A DNA stretch of 64,000 bases from Artemia franciscana (Eukaryota > Arthropoda > Branchiopoda > Anostraca > Artemiidae): assembly GCF_032884065.1 (NCBI RefSeq), contig NC_088871.1, positions 50,674,162 to 50,738,161 on the forward strand, read 5' to 3'. Position 1 is the stretch's first letter. Each line of letters begins with the position of its first letter. The position numbers and the translations under genes are program-made. Of the stretch, positions 54,486 to 63,999 are shown in pieces. The notes under the pieces are model-generated. The model saw nothing but the letters and a program-made list of their open reading frames with translations, did no database searches and had not been told where the DNA came from.

Positions 54486-56394
54486 TTTTTATGGCACTTG
54501 GTATCTACCAAGTGACATATAGCGATCGCAAATTCTGTCGGTCGGTCTGATGGTCTGTCTGTCCTGGTTTTGCTAGTTTAGGCACTTCCAGGTAAGCTAG
54601 GACGATGAAATTTGGCAGGCGTATCAGGACCCAGACCAGATTAAATTATAAATTGTCATTTCCCCGATTCGACAATCTGGAGGGAGTAGGGGGGCGGTTA
54701 AATCGGGAAAATTAGAAAAAATGAGATATTTTTAACTTACGAACGGGGGATCGAATCTTAATGAAATTTGGTGTTTGGAAAGATATCGTGTCTCAGAGCT
54801 CATATTTTAAATCCTGATCGGATCTGGTGACATTGGATGGAGTTGGAGGGGGGGGGCTAATATGTTGGAAAACGCTTAGAGTGGAGGGATCGGGATGAAA
54901 TCTGGTGGGGAATATAAGCAGAATTCTCAGATACATGATTGACTGGAACGGATCCGCTCTATTTGGGGTAGTTGTGGGGAGGGGGTAATTCTGAAAAATT
55001 AGAAGAAATGAGGTATTTTTAACTTACGAAGGAGTGATCGGATCTTATTGAAATTTCATATTTAGAAGGACCTTGTGACTCAGATCTCTTATTTTAAATC
55101 CCGACCGGATCCAGCGTCATTGGGGGGGGGCGGAAATCTTCGAAAATACTTAAAGCGGAGAGTTCAAGATGAAACTTGGTGGGAAGAATAAAAACAAGTC
55201 CAAGATACGTGACTGATATAACAGGACCGGATCCGCTCTCTTTGGTAGAGTTGGTGGGGGGGGGGGGTAATTCGGAAAAAATAGGAAAAAATGAGGTATT
55301 TGTAACTTACGAACGAATGATCAGATCTTAACGAAATTTAATATTTAGAAGGATCTTGCACTTTAAAGCTCTCATTTTAAATCCCGACCAGATCTGGTGA
55401 CATTGTGGGGAGTTGGAGGGGAGCTGGAATTCTTAGAAAACGTAAAAATTGAAGTATCTTTATCTTACGAATGGGTGATCGGACCTTAATGAAACTTGAT
55501 ATATAAAATGATCTTATGTCTCAGATGCTCCATTTTCAATTCGAATCGGATCTGAGGATATAGTGGGTTGGAGGGCTGAAAAAGAAATCTTGTAAACCGG
55601 AAATCTTGGAAAACGCTTAGAGTGGAGAGATCGGGATGAAACTTGATGGGAAGAGTAAGCACAAGTTATAGATACGTGATTGAAATAATTGGAAGGCATC
55701 CGTTCTCTTTGGGGGAGCTGGGAGCTGTTAATTTGGAAAAATTGGAAAAAATTAGGTATTTTTAACTTAAGAACCAGGTGATCGGAACTTAATTAAATTT
55801 TTATATTTAGAAAGAACTTGTGTCTCAGAGCACTTATTTCAAATCCCGACTAGATCTGTTGACATTGGGGGAGTTGGAGGGGAGACCGGAAATCTTGGAA
55901 AACGCTTAGAGTGGAGAAATCGGGATGAAACTTGGTGGTTAGAATTAGAAAATGTCGTAGATATGTGACTGACGTAACCGTACTGGATCAGCTATCTTTG
56001 GGGGAGTTAGGGGGTGGATTTCTGTGCTTTGGCGAGTTTGGTGCTTCTGGACGTGCTAGGACGATGAAAATTGGCAGGTGTGTCAGGTAGCTGCACAAAT
56101 AGACTTGATAAAGTTTTTTTCCCCATTCAACCATCTGGGGGCTGAAGGGAGAGGAAAAATTAGAATAAATGAGGTATTTATAACTTACGAGTGGTCGATC
56201 GGATCTTAATGAATTTTGATATTTAGAAGGACCTCGTGACTCAGAGCTCTTGTTTAAATCCTGACCGGCATTAAGCCTCTGATTTTCCTTTTAAATCAAT
56301 CTATTGATTTTTTAAATTTCGCTAGAGCTCATACCATATGAGCTCTTGGCTCTTCCGGCCTCGTTACAAGTGCCATATGAGCTGTTAGCTCTTG
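54486..56394 (+). repeat. Family A element (A7) in intron 6, both ends
   Basis: The left end is TTTTTATGG plus the perfect hairpin CACTTGGT-ATCT-ACCAAGTG. The right end is TACAAGTGCCATATGAGCTG, TTAGCTCTTG and a T13 run. About six monomers. The loop ATCT differs from ATTA in A3 and A6 while the stem is unchanged, which suggests the stem is under constraint. Confidence 0.88.
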
Positions 56395-56447
56395 TTTTTT
56401 TTTTTTTAATTTCGAAAAGATTGACTCCAAGAAGAAAATTATTCTTC

Positions 56448-56575
56448 CTGTCGTGTTGCAGTGGGTGACATTAGCTTGGCTAATACTAGACCCAGAGACC
56501 GAACCTTGCTGTAACAACGTACTTCAGGGCCGACGCAGGGACCTTAGTAATCAAGAAGCGTCGTTAATACAATTA
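56448..56575 (+). mobile_element. tRNA-derived SINE, plus orientation
   Basis: CCTGTCGTGTTGCAGTGGGT, TTAGCTTGGCTAATACTAGA, CCCAGAGACCGAACC, CAGGGCCGACGCAGGGACCT and AGAAGCGTCGTTAATAC align with the reverse complement of the copies at 16196 and 61067. It is moderately diverged. Confidence 0.75.
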
Positions 56576-56857
56576 CTGAATAGGAAAATTAGACAAACCA
56601 TCTTTAGGCATGTTAAATGAGACTGGATAAGGTTAAACTTGTAGTAAGTCTCTTCACCGGTTTCTTATTAAAGAATTGTATTTTGTTGAGGAAAGTTTTT
56701 GATAAGCTCGTCTAATAAGCTTGTATTTTCTAATAAGCTAGTATAAGAAGCGAGAGAATAAGTATTAATCTAAAAAATGCCTAATCTAACGACAAAAGAA
56801 ACTAATCTTACAAACTTTTTCTTCTTACTAAGGATTTATCCTTAGTAAGGATTATTA

Positions 56858-57205
56858 TGATATGACCACTCCTTCGTGAGTTAAAAATACCTCATTTTTT
56901 CTAATTTTTCAGAATTTACCCTCCCCCAACTACCCCAAAGAGAGCGGATCCGTTCCAGTTATATCAATCACGTATCTAGGACTTGTGCATATTTTTCCCA
57001 CTAAGTTTCATCCAGATCCCTCCACTATAAGCGTTTTCCAGGATTTTAGGTTCCCCCCAACTCCCCCCAATGTTACCAGATTCGGTAGGGATTTAAAATG
57101 AGAGCTCTGAGACACAATATTCTTCCAAACCTCAAATTTCATTAAGATTCCATCACCCGTTCGTAAGTTAAAAATACCTCATTTTTTTAATTTTTCCGAT
57201 TTCTA
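56858..57205 (-). repeat. Family A fragment (A8), just over one monomer
   Basis: TTCGTGAGTTAAAAATACCTC, CCCTCCCCCAACTACCCCAA, GAGAGCGGATCCGTTCC and GTTACCAGATTCGG belong to the monomer in reverse orientation. No terminal part is present. Confidence 0.8.
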
Positions 57206-57485
57206 AATCGGAAAGCTCCAAGGTCAAAATATATAAATATAAAAATATAAAATTAGGTCAAAATAGGCTTTAAGCGATGACGTTCTTCAGTTTTCCTAAA
57301 TGCTACCTTTCTCAGATCTCGTCCTGTATCGTATGTGACACAAATGATAACTTTTTAGGCAGAGTACTTCTTTTTTCATTTGTGGTCGGTTAAGCGCTGC
57401 TTTATCTCTCCCTTGAAAAAAACTTCAATTCTCTTTAAAAAAGATGCCTTTCTAAGCCAAGTGTGTTCAGTTTGGACACGGTGAA

Positions 57486-57560
<75 letters not shown>

Positions 57561-58037
57561 AGGGCTAATTTACTTCTCTTATCGGAGATCGGAGTGAAGG
57601 TAGAAAAGCAGTGTTTAGAGATACTCAAAATAATATTCCACTTTGTTTCGGAAATAACGATTTCGATATTGATCAATTAGTTTTGAATTTAGCTTGCGTC
57701 AACAGGCCGTAATAAAATAAGCAGTGCATAAGCAGTAACCTACCAGCAGTGCAAGAATACAATTGGGTCTCTAATGGAGGAAGGAGACCTTACAACAGGG
57801 GGATATTTATTCTTCAGTTTGTTTAGAATGCTCTATAAGGTGCAGCAATAATTTGGCTCAAGTCATTTTGCCCAACAATTTGTAAAACTCAAATGTAAGT
57901 GGTGTTTAGTGATAATATTTAATTTAAGTAAGAGACGCATCGCTGAAGGTAGGATCTAAAGAAGATAGAAAGGAAGAAGAAGAAATGGCAAAACAAAGAA
58001 GGAAAAGGCAAAAAGTTTGTTCAGCTTTTTGCGATCC
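57206..58037. other. Intron 6, segment with a 73-nt poly(A)
   Basis: 57487-57559 is an uninterrupted run of A. A purine-rich patch (GAAGATAGAAAGGAAGAAGA) lies at 57960-58010. The poly-Phe open frame on the minus strand here is an artefact of the A-run. Confidence 0.8.
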
Positions 58038-58366
58038 TTCAGTTGTATACCTTTCATAATTATTGTGGTATCAGCAATATTACGGAAAAAAGATAATTAT
58101 CAAAAAGACAGGAAAACCCTAGAAGTACTGATATTGTCGCCGATCTTAAAAAAAGCAAAAGATAAGGGATTTTAATCTTAGCTTACAATTTATTGCAATA
58201 TTCAGTTCTATACCTTTCATAATCATTGTGATTTCAGTAATATTACGGAAAAAAAGATAATTATCAACAACACAGGAAAACCACAGAAATATCAATATTG
58301 TTGCCGATCTTAAAAAAAGTAAAAGATAAGAGCTTTTAATATTAGCTTACAATTTATTGCAATAGA
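58038..58366 (+). repeat. 163-bp direct tandem duplication
   Basis: AGTTGTATACCTTTCATAAT at 58041 and AGTTCTATACCTTTCATAAT at 58204 start two copies that continue through ATATTACGGAAAAAAGATAA, GCCGATCTTAAAAAAAG and TAGCTTACAATTTATTGCAA. The two are about 88% identical by eye. Confidence 0.88.
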
Positions 58367-58734
58367 TTCTACATAATAAGTCTTTGTGATAAAAATAGGT
58401 AAGTAAAAAAGGTCATGTTTTCCATAACAGTTTTTTAAAACTGATCTTTTTGTGATCAAATCTACCCATGATACCATAGTAAAAGCACGCTGTAGGGATT
58501 TTGGCATTTCAAACCCCTTAGAAGATTGGTCTTAAGAGCCCAGCCATTGCAAAAATTTATAAAAGTAGGGTTGAAAGTATAGTTCGAGTCTCATATACCT
58601 ATCTGGTTAATCCCTCTACTGTCCTCTCCCCTCTCTGCCCAAATATGAGACTTTGTATTTTGTAGCACAATTGTTTTTTTGTTTTTTTTTGTAGCACCCC
58701 TGATATTTTTATATTAACTTTACATTTTTTATAG

Positions 58735-58878
58735 GAAACTGAGGCGCAATCGCACTTGAATCCATACGAAGCTGAAATTGCGTTAGGCCTTTCAAGGTAC
58801 CTTATTCAACAGGGATATTTGCCTAATCAGATAACGATACTTACAACCTATTCAGGACAGTTGCATTTTCTTATGCAG
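58735..58878 (+). CDS. ZNFX1: ZNFX1-like exon 7 (residues 1031-1078)
   Basis: Acceptor TTTTTTATAG, phase 0 in and out, donor CAG/GTATGT. It reads ETEAQSHLNPYEAEIALGLS and QQGYLPNQITILTTYSGQLH. ITILTTYSGQ is the strand and motif that precede motif V in ZNFX1-type helicases, and the HLNPYEAEIA segment corresponds to the His/Glu-rich helix before it. The next exon should begin with the equivalent of 'KLMP...VDKYQGEE', but no such sequence occurs up to 64000. Confidence 0.94.
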
Positions 58879-59240
58879 GTATGTTATTTCTTTTTAATGA
58901 ATTTATTTCTACTTAAAAGGAATTGAAACAAATTTCTAGTGTCTAAATCAACGGAGACATATAGGCTATGCAAGAAACAAAATCCTTCTTGTGTTTAAGT
59001 GCTGTTGAGAAAAATCGGATATGAAATAAATAAGAGCTAGAGCATTTTTAAGATTTTGTTTAGATTGCAATTATATATTTGTTTTTATCCAGTAAAAGCT
59101 AATCAATGAAAGTTGTTATTGCCGCTACACCCTGAATATCATTAAATTGTGAATAACATATGACTATTTAAACATTGTTTTGGACATTCAGTTAAGGTGA
59201 ACACAAGTGAGGTGTCCATAGGAATCAAATAAGCAATGTG
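58879..59240. other. Intron 7, left part; no gene seen
   Basis: AT-rich sequence up to the TTAA where the piggyBac element is inserted. Confidence 0.55.
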
Positions 59241-59412
59241 TTAACCCTTAGCTGGTCGGTTTTTTATTTGTTACGCAACTGGTCCGGTGGGGTTTATATT
59301 TACACAGTAGCTAAAAACGCTTGTAAATAAAAAGTATTTCAAACAGGCACTTGAAATTTAGCTTTAACCAAATACAATCAAATACAGTATGTTTAACATA
59401 AAAACGAATCAT

Positions 59413-60375
59413 CTACATTAATTCTGGGCAAACTTCGTTGAGGTGGTCCTTACAGCACCCCTTTTTGCAGAGGCTGTAGACCCTAGTCGTCTTCCGGTAA
59501 CCTGAATGAAGAGATAGACTATAGCGCTGATTTTTGCTGCCAGAATGTGAAAGTTCAGCGTCTGAACTACCTGTATACTCCATTACAACAATATCGGACA
59601 TTGACTTTCGAAGCACTCGAGGAAGGGAGTTGATGGATACTCTAAGCATAAAATGAGGCTTCGTAAGGAATGGTCCCAACTGTGCGAGGATTTGTCGGCA
59701 CTTGATCACCTTTTCTTGACTTCTTGCTGTGTTGACAAGTACTCCTGTGTTTACGCCAGCAATATCAAACATTGCAAAGAAGATTGCAAGTGGCCAGCGC
59801 TGACAACGACCGGTGGTATTGTAGTTGGCTAATTTTCGATCTAGACTGTCAACGCCAAATTTATTTGAGTTGTAAAACTCGACAATCTCTGGCTTGCCTG
59901 AGTTTGCATCTGTGGTGTTTGTGTTGTGGATTGAAGTCTTTTTCTGAGTCAAGCCCAAGATTGAGGAGCCAGGCTCACTATCCCTGTTCGGAAGAAACGC
60001 TGCTGGGATCTCGCAGTTGTTCTTCTTGAGAGTTTCAACGTAGGTAGTATTCTTTGTGTTCAGCTCGTCAACCAACTCAATCGAGGAGTACCATTTGTCC
60101 GCGATTATGTTTCTGTTTATGTTTAAGAGTCAAAGAGGCGTGGGTAGGAATCGACTGTGTGCCTACCATCTTGGTTGTCTTGTCACAATATATGAAGGCA
60201 TTTGATATGTACTAGGTACGGGCATCAGTCAGATTCGTATTTTCAGTCCGTACTTGGCTGACATCGAAGGGATGTACATTCTAAACACACATTGACCCCT
60301 GAAGGAAACGAATATTGCGTCGATTGTCAAATACTCAGACGGGGTGAAGTTCTTTCTGCATTATGTAATCAAAGC
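59413..60375 (-). pseudogene. piggyBac transposase (DDE_Tnp_1_7), broken
   Basis: An intact 220-codon frame (59413-60075) carries DELNTKNTTYVETLKKNN, NKFGVDSLDRKLANY (third catalytic Asp region), RWPLAIFFAMFDIAGVN and a cysteine-rich tail CKKGCCKDHLNEVCPEL. Upstream in other frames lie NIIADKWYSSIELV (second Asp, about 60085-60110) and, between 60230 and 60360, TPSEYLTIDAIFVSFRG (first Asp) and MSAKYGLKIRI. At least two frameshifts and one stop separate the parts. All three catalytic aspartates are still recognisable. The N-terminal third is not found. Confidence 0.9.
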
Positions 60376-60399
60376 ACTTCCTGGAAAAGAAAGACTTCT

Positions 60400-60475
60400 T
60401 AGAAAAGTAAGGAAAAAGAATAATAAGGATTTCTTCTTCCAAGACTTCCTAGAAAAGTAAGGAATGAAAGGGAAA
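60400..60475. repeat. Short direct repeat inside the piggyBac element
   Basis: GACTTCTTAGAAAAGTAAGGA and GACTTCCTAGAAAAGTAAGGA lie about 60 bp apart (60391 and 60453), where the N-terminal transposase coding part should begin. This suggests replication slippage next to the deletion. Confidence 0.6.
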
Positions 60476-61066
60476 GACAAAAGAGGGTAAAAATATTAAA
60501 CTTCTTTGCAAGAAATACTTGTGGAACAGCAAAAATGCTAAATTTACTACTAAAAAGATTTCAAGACTTTTAGTTATTGCTATATACGAATTATGGAAGT
60601 AGTGCACTTATAGTCTCCCAAGTCGAATTTTAGCCATTCAGACTCAACAACTGATTTCAAAATATTTGACCCTGAGAGTTATCAGTTTTTTGTTACTTAA
60701 GTGGTTGGGTGGGGTGAAAAACTACCTTAGACCCTTTAACCTCCTTTCTGAATGGACACTTTAGATCGGCAGACCCATCGAAAATTCTGCGTGAAGTGTT
60801 TGAAGATTACATGGAACCACGATGGCGTAGCCCCAGGGGTTATCGAGAAATCTCAAAAACAAAAGTACATGGGATAATTTTTACCCCACCCGACTAGATA
60901 AGGGTTAAATTGCTTACCTGCAACTAGGCTTGTAGTCAGGGAGAGGGGACTTCCGTTAAAGGTTGCAAGAAAAAGAACAATCTTTCACTCAAATTAAATT
61001 GCTTCTTGGTTTTACTTGCATTTCAGATTCAGCGTGTCTTATGATGTTTCTTGGTATTCTTTTATT

Positions 61067-61224
61067 GTATTGTATTGTATCGGATTAACAACGCTTCTTG
61101 ACTACTAAGGTCCCTGCGTCGGCCCTGCAATGTATTCCTGCAGCATGATTCGATCTCTGGGTCCCGTATTACCAAGCTAAGGTCAAACCCACTGCGCCAC
61201 CACAGGACAAAAAACAAAAAAATA
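61067..61224 (-). mobile_element. tRNA-derived SINE with 12-bp target duplication
   Basis: On the minus strand this is near-identical to the copy at 16196: GTCCTGTGGTGGCGCAGTGG (A box), AGATCGAATCA (B-box position), GGGCCGACGCAGGGACCTTA and a tail of ATACA repeats at the 3' end. TATTCTTTTATT occurs at 61055-61066 and again at 61225-61236 as target site duplication. This is the youngest-looking of the four copies. Confidence 0.93.
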
Positions 61225-61236
61225 TATTCTTTTATT

Positions 61237-62394
61237 AGTTTTGCTATCGTATTTTTGAATATGGAACCGTGACCGATTGGAATAATAATAATAATAAATC
61301 AGCTGCTAAATCTACCGAAGAACCCTGGTAAACTTATCCTTATATGACGTTTGTATTAGTAAGTGTCTAAAAAAGATAGAAATTGAAGACAATATAGTAT
61401 GTACAATTTCGGAAATCTACATATATATTAACAAATAAAATGCGTTGTGGAGGTATTAACGAATCAAACATATGTGAGCAGTATATACCATGGGACGGTG
61501 GAAGAATCTATTTGCTCTTAACCCTTCCACAATTACGGAAGGGAAAACAGGTTATTTACCTGAAGAAAAGAAAAGAAACGGGTGGAACCTAATATGTGAA
61601 TATTGCATAACTTACATCCCTTCCCCTAAGGTTAGTCAGGGGAGAGGGGGTTGTCATTTCCAGGGGCAATCTTGTTGAACTTTTCAATTATGCTGAACAA
61701 TCTGACTATCGAAACAATTTCTAGAACTCTTTGGGAATAAGGGATGTAGGGGGCAGTTACCAACCCCCCAATAGATATTCAATATTTGTGAGGTACTGGA
61801 ACTTTCAATTTCCAATTAAATGAGCCCCTTCTAAAGGCTCTACGACAACTTCCATAAGATGCGATTTGGTAAACAAAAACAATATAATGCACGGAGCCCA
61901 GTTTGCCCTTTTCTTAGGCAGTGCTATTGCATTGTCTATCAATAATATCAACTTTTGTTAATTAAAAAGGAATAGGCAAACAGTTCTTGTTTTTTTAAGG
62001 ATTATTACGCATAAGGAAAACCCTTTGGTTTTTTCTTAGTTGGAATACTAAAGAAGAAATCACAGGGAATCGGGTTATGGAGCAACTCAAATATAGCATC
62101 ATGCCCCAGAGAAGCAATTTTTTCAAAAGATGCTTGTGTTTTCACCTTGACAAAGAATACGTGTATTGTATCGTCATGTAAATGATGATGGACTTTTTGT
62201 TTCAAATTTACATTTTATTTAATGTTTTGGTTACTACGGGCTTAAGTTTCTTCTTTAATGTAAATTGTAATGATAAAAATTGGTCTTTGTCTGTAGAGAC
62301 AATCTTATGAAACTTAGAGAACTATAAAGTCTGGAGCGGGCTCATTGAGCGGATGACGTCGTTCTTTACATGGTTTTGGAGTTATATAGCAATA
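61237..62394. other. No gene seen; weak family E-like fragments
   Basis: AATAATAATAATAAT simple repeat at 61283-61297. 61640-61870 (GGGGGCAGTTACCAACCCCC, ATGAGCCCCTTCTAAAGGC) resembles the diverged family E interior seen at 39780-39960. Open frames at 61490-61678 and 62005-62205 show no domain. Confidence 0.4.
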
Positions 62395-62400
62395 CTAGCT

Positions 62401-62429
62401 GTTGGGGTGGCGCTTCGCGCCACCCCAAC
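62401..62429 (-). terminator. Helitron 3' terminal hairpin
   Basis: A perfect 13-bp inverted repeat around TTC, 2 nt from CTAG. In Helitrons this structure serves as the signal where rolling-circle transposition ends. It is unusually long and GC-rich for its AT-rich surroundings. Confidence 0.88.
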
Positions 62430-62568
62430 ACCTAGTTGGTGGGGCGCTTCGCGCCCCCCCAAGCCCCCCCGCGCGCGTAAGTCGTTACGTGCCATATTAG
62501 TTACGCGCCATTGTAGTTGTGTCCCTATGTCCCACCTGTGAATATAGATAGATTTATATATGTGTTTC

Positions 62569-62782
62569 AAACTACGTAAAAATTGCGAATATACAACATT
62601 CTTGGCTTTCCCACTACTGGGAGCTTTCCGTTTCCAATTGCCAGCAATTGATCTGAGAATGTTTGACCAGAGTCATCGTTTTGCAATCGGACACGCATAT
62701 TTGTAGTTAATTTTAATATTTTTACGTGTGCCCATAAATTAGAATTTTTCAGGCAAGCATTCATTTCGTCTGCAGGAGTTAA
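62569..62782 (-). pseudogene. Partial, internally deleted copy of the Helitron helicase segment in the 3' tail
   Basis: 62616-62780 matches 63693-63856 of the helicase gene (ACLKNSNLWAHVKILKLTTN and GQTFSDQLLAIGNGKLPV). It is fused directly to a copy of the gene's last codons (GAATGTTGTATATTCGC, minus strand), although in the intact frame these are about 690 bp apart. The fused frame differs, so it is non-functional. Confidence 0.88.
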
Positions 62783-62958
62783 ACTACGTAAAAATTGCGA
62801 ATATACAACATTCTTTACTTTCCCATTGTCTGTTAATATACAAAGCCTTATGTACTAATAATGACGTCATATGCAAACGCTCTTTTTACAAACAAACAAA
62901 CATGCATACACACAACTCGTTTTTATATAAATAGATAGATAGATAGATACAATACAAA
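62783..62958 (-). repeat. Helitron 3' tail with repeated gene-end motif
   Basis: The segment ACTACGTAAAAATTGCGAAT plus ATACAACATTCTT occurs at 62571-62602, 62783-62815 and, as the true end of the coding frame, 62962-62994. Between the last two lie an ATAG microsatellite (62934-62949) and a CAAACAAACA patch. Confidence 0.8.
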
Positions 62959-63999
62959 TTAACTGCGTAAAACTTGCGAATATACAACATTCTTCGCTGT
63001 CCAATTGTCGCTGCATATAAATAGATTGTCAGGTTTACCGACCCTCGAACATGCAACGTACAATTGTCCATGGGAAAAACAATCAGTATTAAGATATATA
63101 CCACATTTTTCTAATGATTGACCTTGAGCTTTGTTAATGGTGATTGCAAATGCTAATCGAATTGGGAGTTGCAATCTTTTAAATTGAAAAGGCAGATCCG
63201 TTGGAATCATGGAAATGCGAGGAATAAGAACAGCTTCACCCTCAAAAGGCCCTGTCAAGATTGTGGCCTCTATTAGGTTTTCCATTGTTTCTTTTACGGC
63301 AAGTCGCGTGCCATTGCAAAGCTTTGGTGGGTTGATATTTATTAAAAGTATTATTGGTACGCCGATTTTTAGTTGTAGCACGTGAGGTGGAAACCCTGAA
63401 AGATCTATGGAATTTAAAAATTCAGATGGATAATTAACCGCTTCATTTGGTTCCAAAACTGTGTCGACTGACTTGTAAAGGACTGCCTGGTCTCGAATCT
63501 TGGTCAAAACAATATTGTTGATTTCGTGGACGTCTATATTTTTGGGTGCGAGAATCGCTCTTTCACTTAGCCATTTATTATTTTTATAATTTTTTAGAAT
63601 ATTCGGAAATACTTTTTCAATCAATTCATTTTTGGACGTCACTAAATTACAGAAATCAGCAGGTAGTTGTATACGTCCTGAAATTGAGTCTACTGGGAGC
63701 TTTCCGTTTTCAATTGCCAGCAATTGATCTGAAAATGTTTGACCAGAGTCATCGTTTTGCAATCGGACACGCATATTTGTAGTTAATTTTAATATTTTTA
63801 CGTGTGCCCATAAATCAGAATTTTTCAGGCAAGCCTTCATTTCGTCTGCAGGAGTTGATCTAGGTATTATATGTAATCTTTGCCTGAAATCTCCCGCAAG
63901 CAATATTAATGTGCTGCCAAAGGGTTTCGACTTCCCTCTCAAATCTTTCAAGCATTGATCCAGAGCCTCGAGCGACTTTTTGTGTGCCATTGTGCACTC
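62959..63999 (-). CDS. Helitron Rep-helicase, C-terminal Pif1-like helicase domain (partial)
   Basis: An open frame from the right window edge to TAA at 62959, 346 codons. The first ATG is not the start, because ECTMAHKKSLEALDQCL continues into a conserved internal region. Motifs in order: LILLAGDFRQRLHIIPR (Pif1 motif III), LKLTTNMRV (motif IV), ERAILAPKNIDVHEINN, GVPIILLININPPKLCNGTR, LAFAITINKAQGQSLEKCG (motif V) and FSHGQLYVACSRVGKPDNL (motif VI). These are the Pif1-family SF1B helicase features of Helitron transposases. The Walker A and B regions and the HUH Rep nuclease lie upstream, outside the window. No stop or frameshift is seen, so the copy may be recent. Confidence 0.93.
   Translation of the reverse strand, partial: ECTMAHKKSLEALDQCLKDLRGKSKPFGSTLILLAGDFRQRLHIIPRSTPADEMKACLKNSDLWAHVKILKLTTNMRVRLQNDDSGQTFSDQLLAIENGKLPVDSISGRIQLPADFCNLVTSKNELIEKVFPNILKNYKNNKWLSERAILAPKNIDVHEINNIVLTKIRDQAVLYKSVDTVLEPNEAVNYPSEFLNSIDLSGFPPHVLQLKIGVPIILLININPPKLCNGTRLAVKETMENLIEATILTGPFEGEAVLIPRISMIPTDLPFQFKRLQLPIRLAFAITINKAQGQSLEKCGIYLNTDCFSHGQLYVACSRVGKPDNLFICSDNWTAKNVVYSQVLRS

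Larger units (their letters stand above)
28700..58878 (+). other. ZNFX1: ZNFX1-like RNA helicase gene, 5' seven coding exons (3' part outside window)
   Basis: Seven exons with good splice sites and matching phases join to an uninterrupted 1078-codon frame. The product is an SF1 helicase of the NFX1-type zinc-finger-containing protein 1 family: an N-terminal basic tail, an ARM-like helical region, then a helicase core with Walker A GPPGTGKT (residues 509-516), TNHALDQ (552-558), the family's VMEEAAE box (912-918), GDHQQLRP (940-947), QHRMRP (981-986) and TTYSGQ (1067-1072). The expected remaining motifs (family forms 'VDKYQGEE' and 'SRAKKG') and the cysteine-rich NFX1 repeats are absent and must lie beyond 64000. 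Vertebrate ZNFX1 is about 1900 residues. Known relatives act in antiviral dsRNA sensing and in nematode small-RNA inheritance. No inactivating lesion is seen. Confidence 0.93.
59245..60904 (-). mobile_element. piggyBac-family transposon with both TIRs and TTAA target sites
   Basis: The left end CCCTTAGCTGGTCGG (59245-59259) and the right end CCGACTAGATAAGGG (60890-60904) are inverted repeats with two mismatches in 15. Each is flanked by TTAA (59241-59244 and 60905-60908), the piggyBac target. A second similar patch (GGTGGGGTT left, ACCCCACC right) lies further in. The element is 1660 bp, shorter than usual autonomous piggyBacs, and encodes only the C-terminal two thirds of a transposase with frameshifts. 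Confidence 0.92.

Noticed and set aside
57467..57676. Poly-phenylalanine open frame on the minus strand
   Set aside because: It is only the translation of a 73-nt A homopolymer.
62353..62570. Open frames on both strands over the GC-rich hairpins near 62400
   Set aside because: They cover the Helitron 3' hairpins and leave the element; their proteins are palindrome artefacts.
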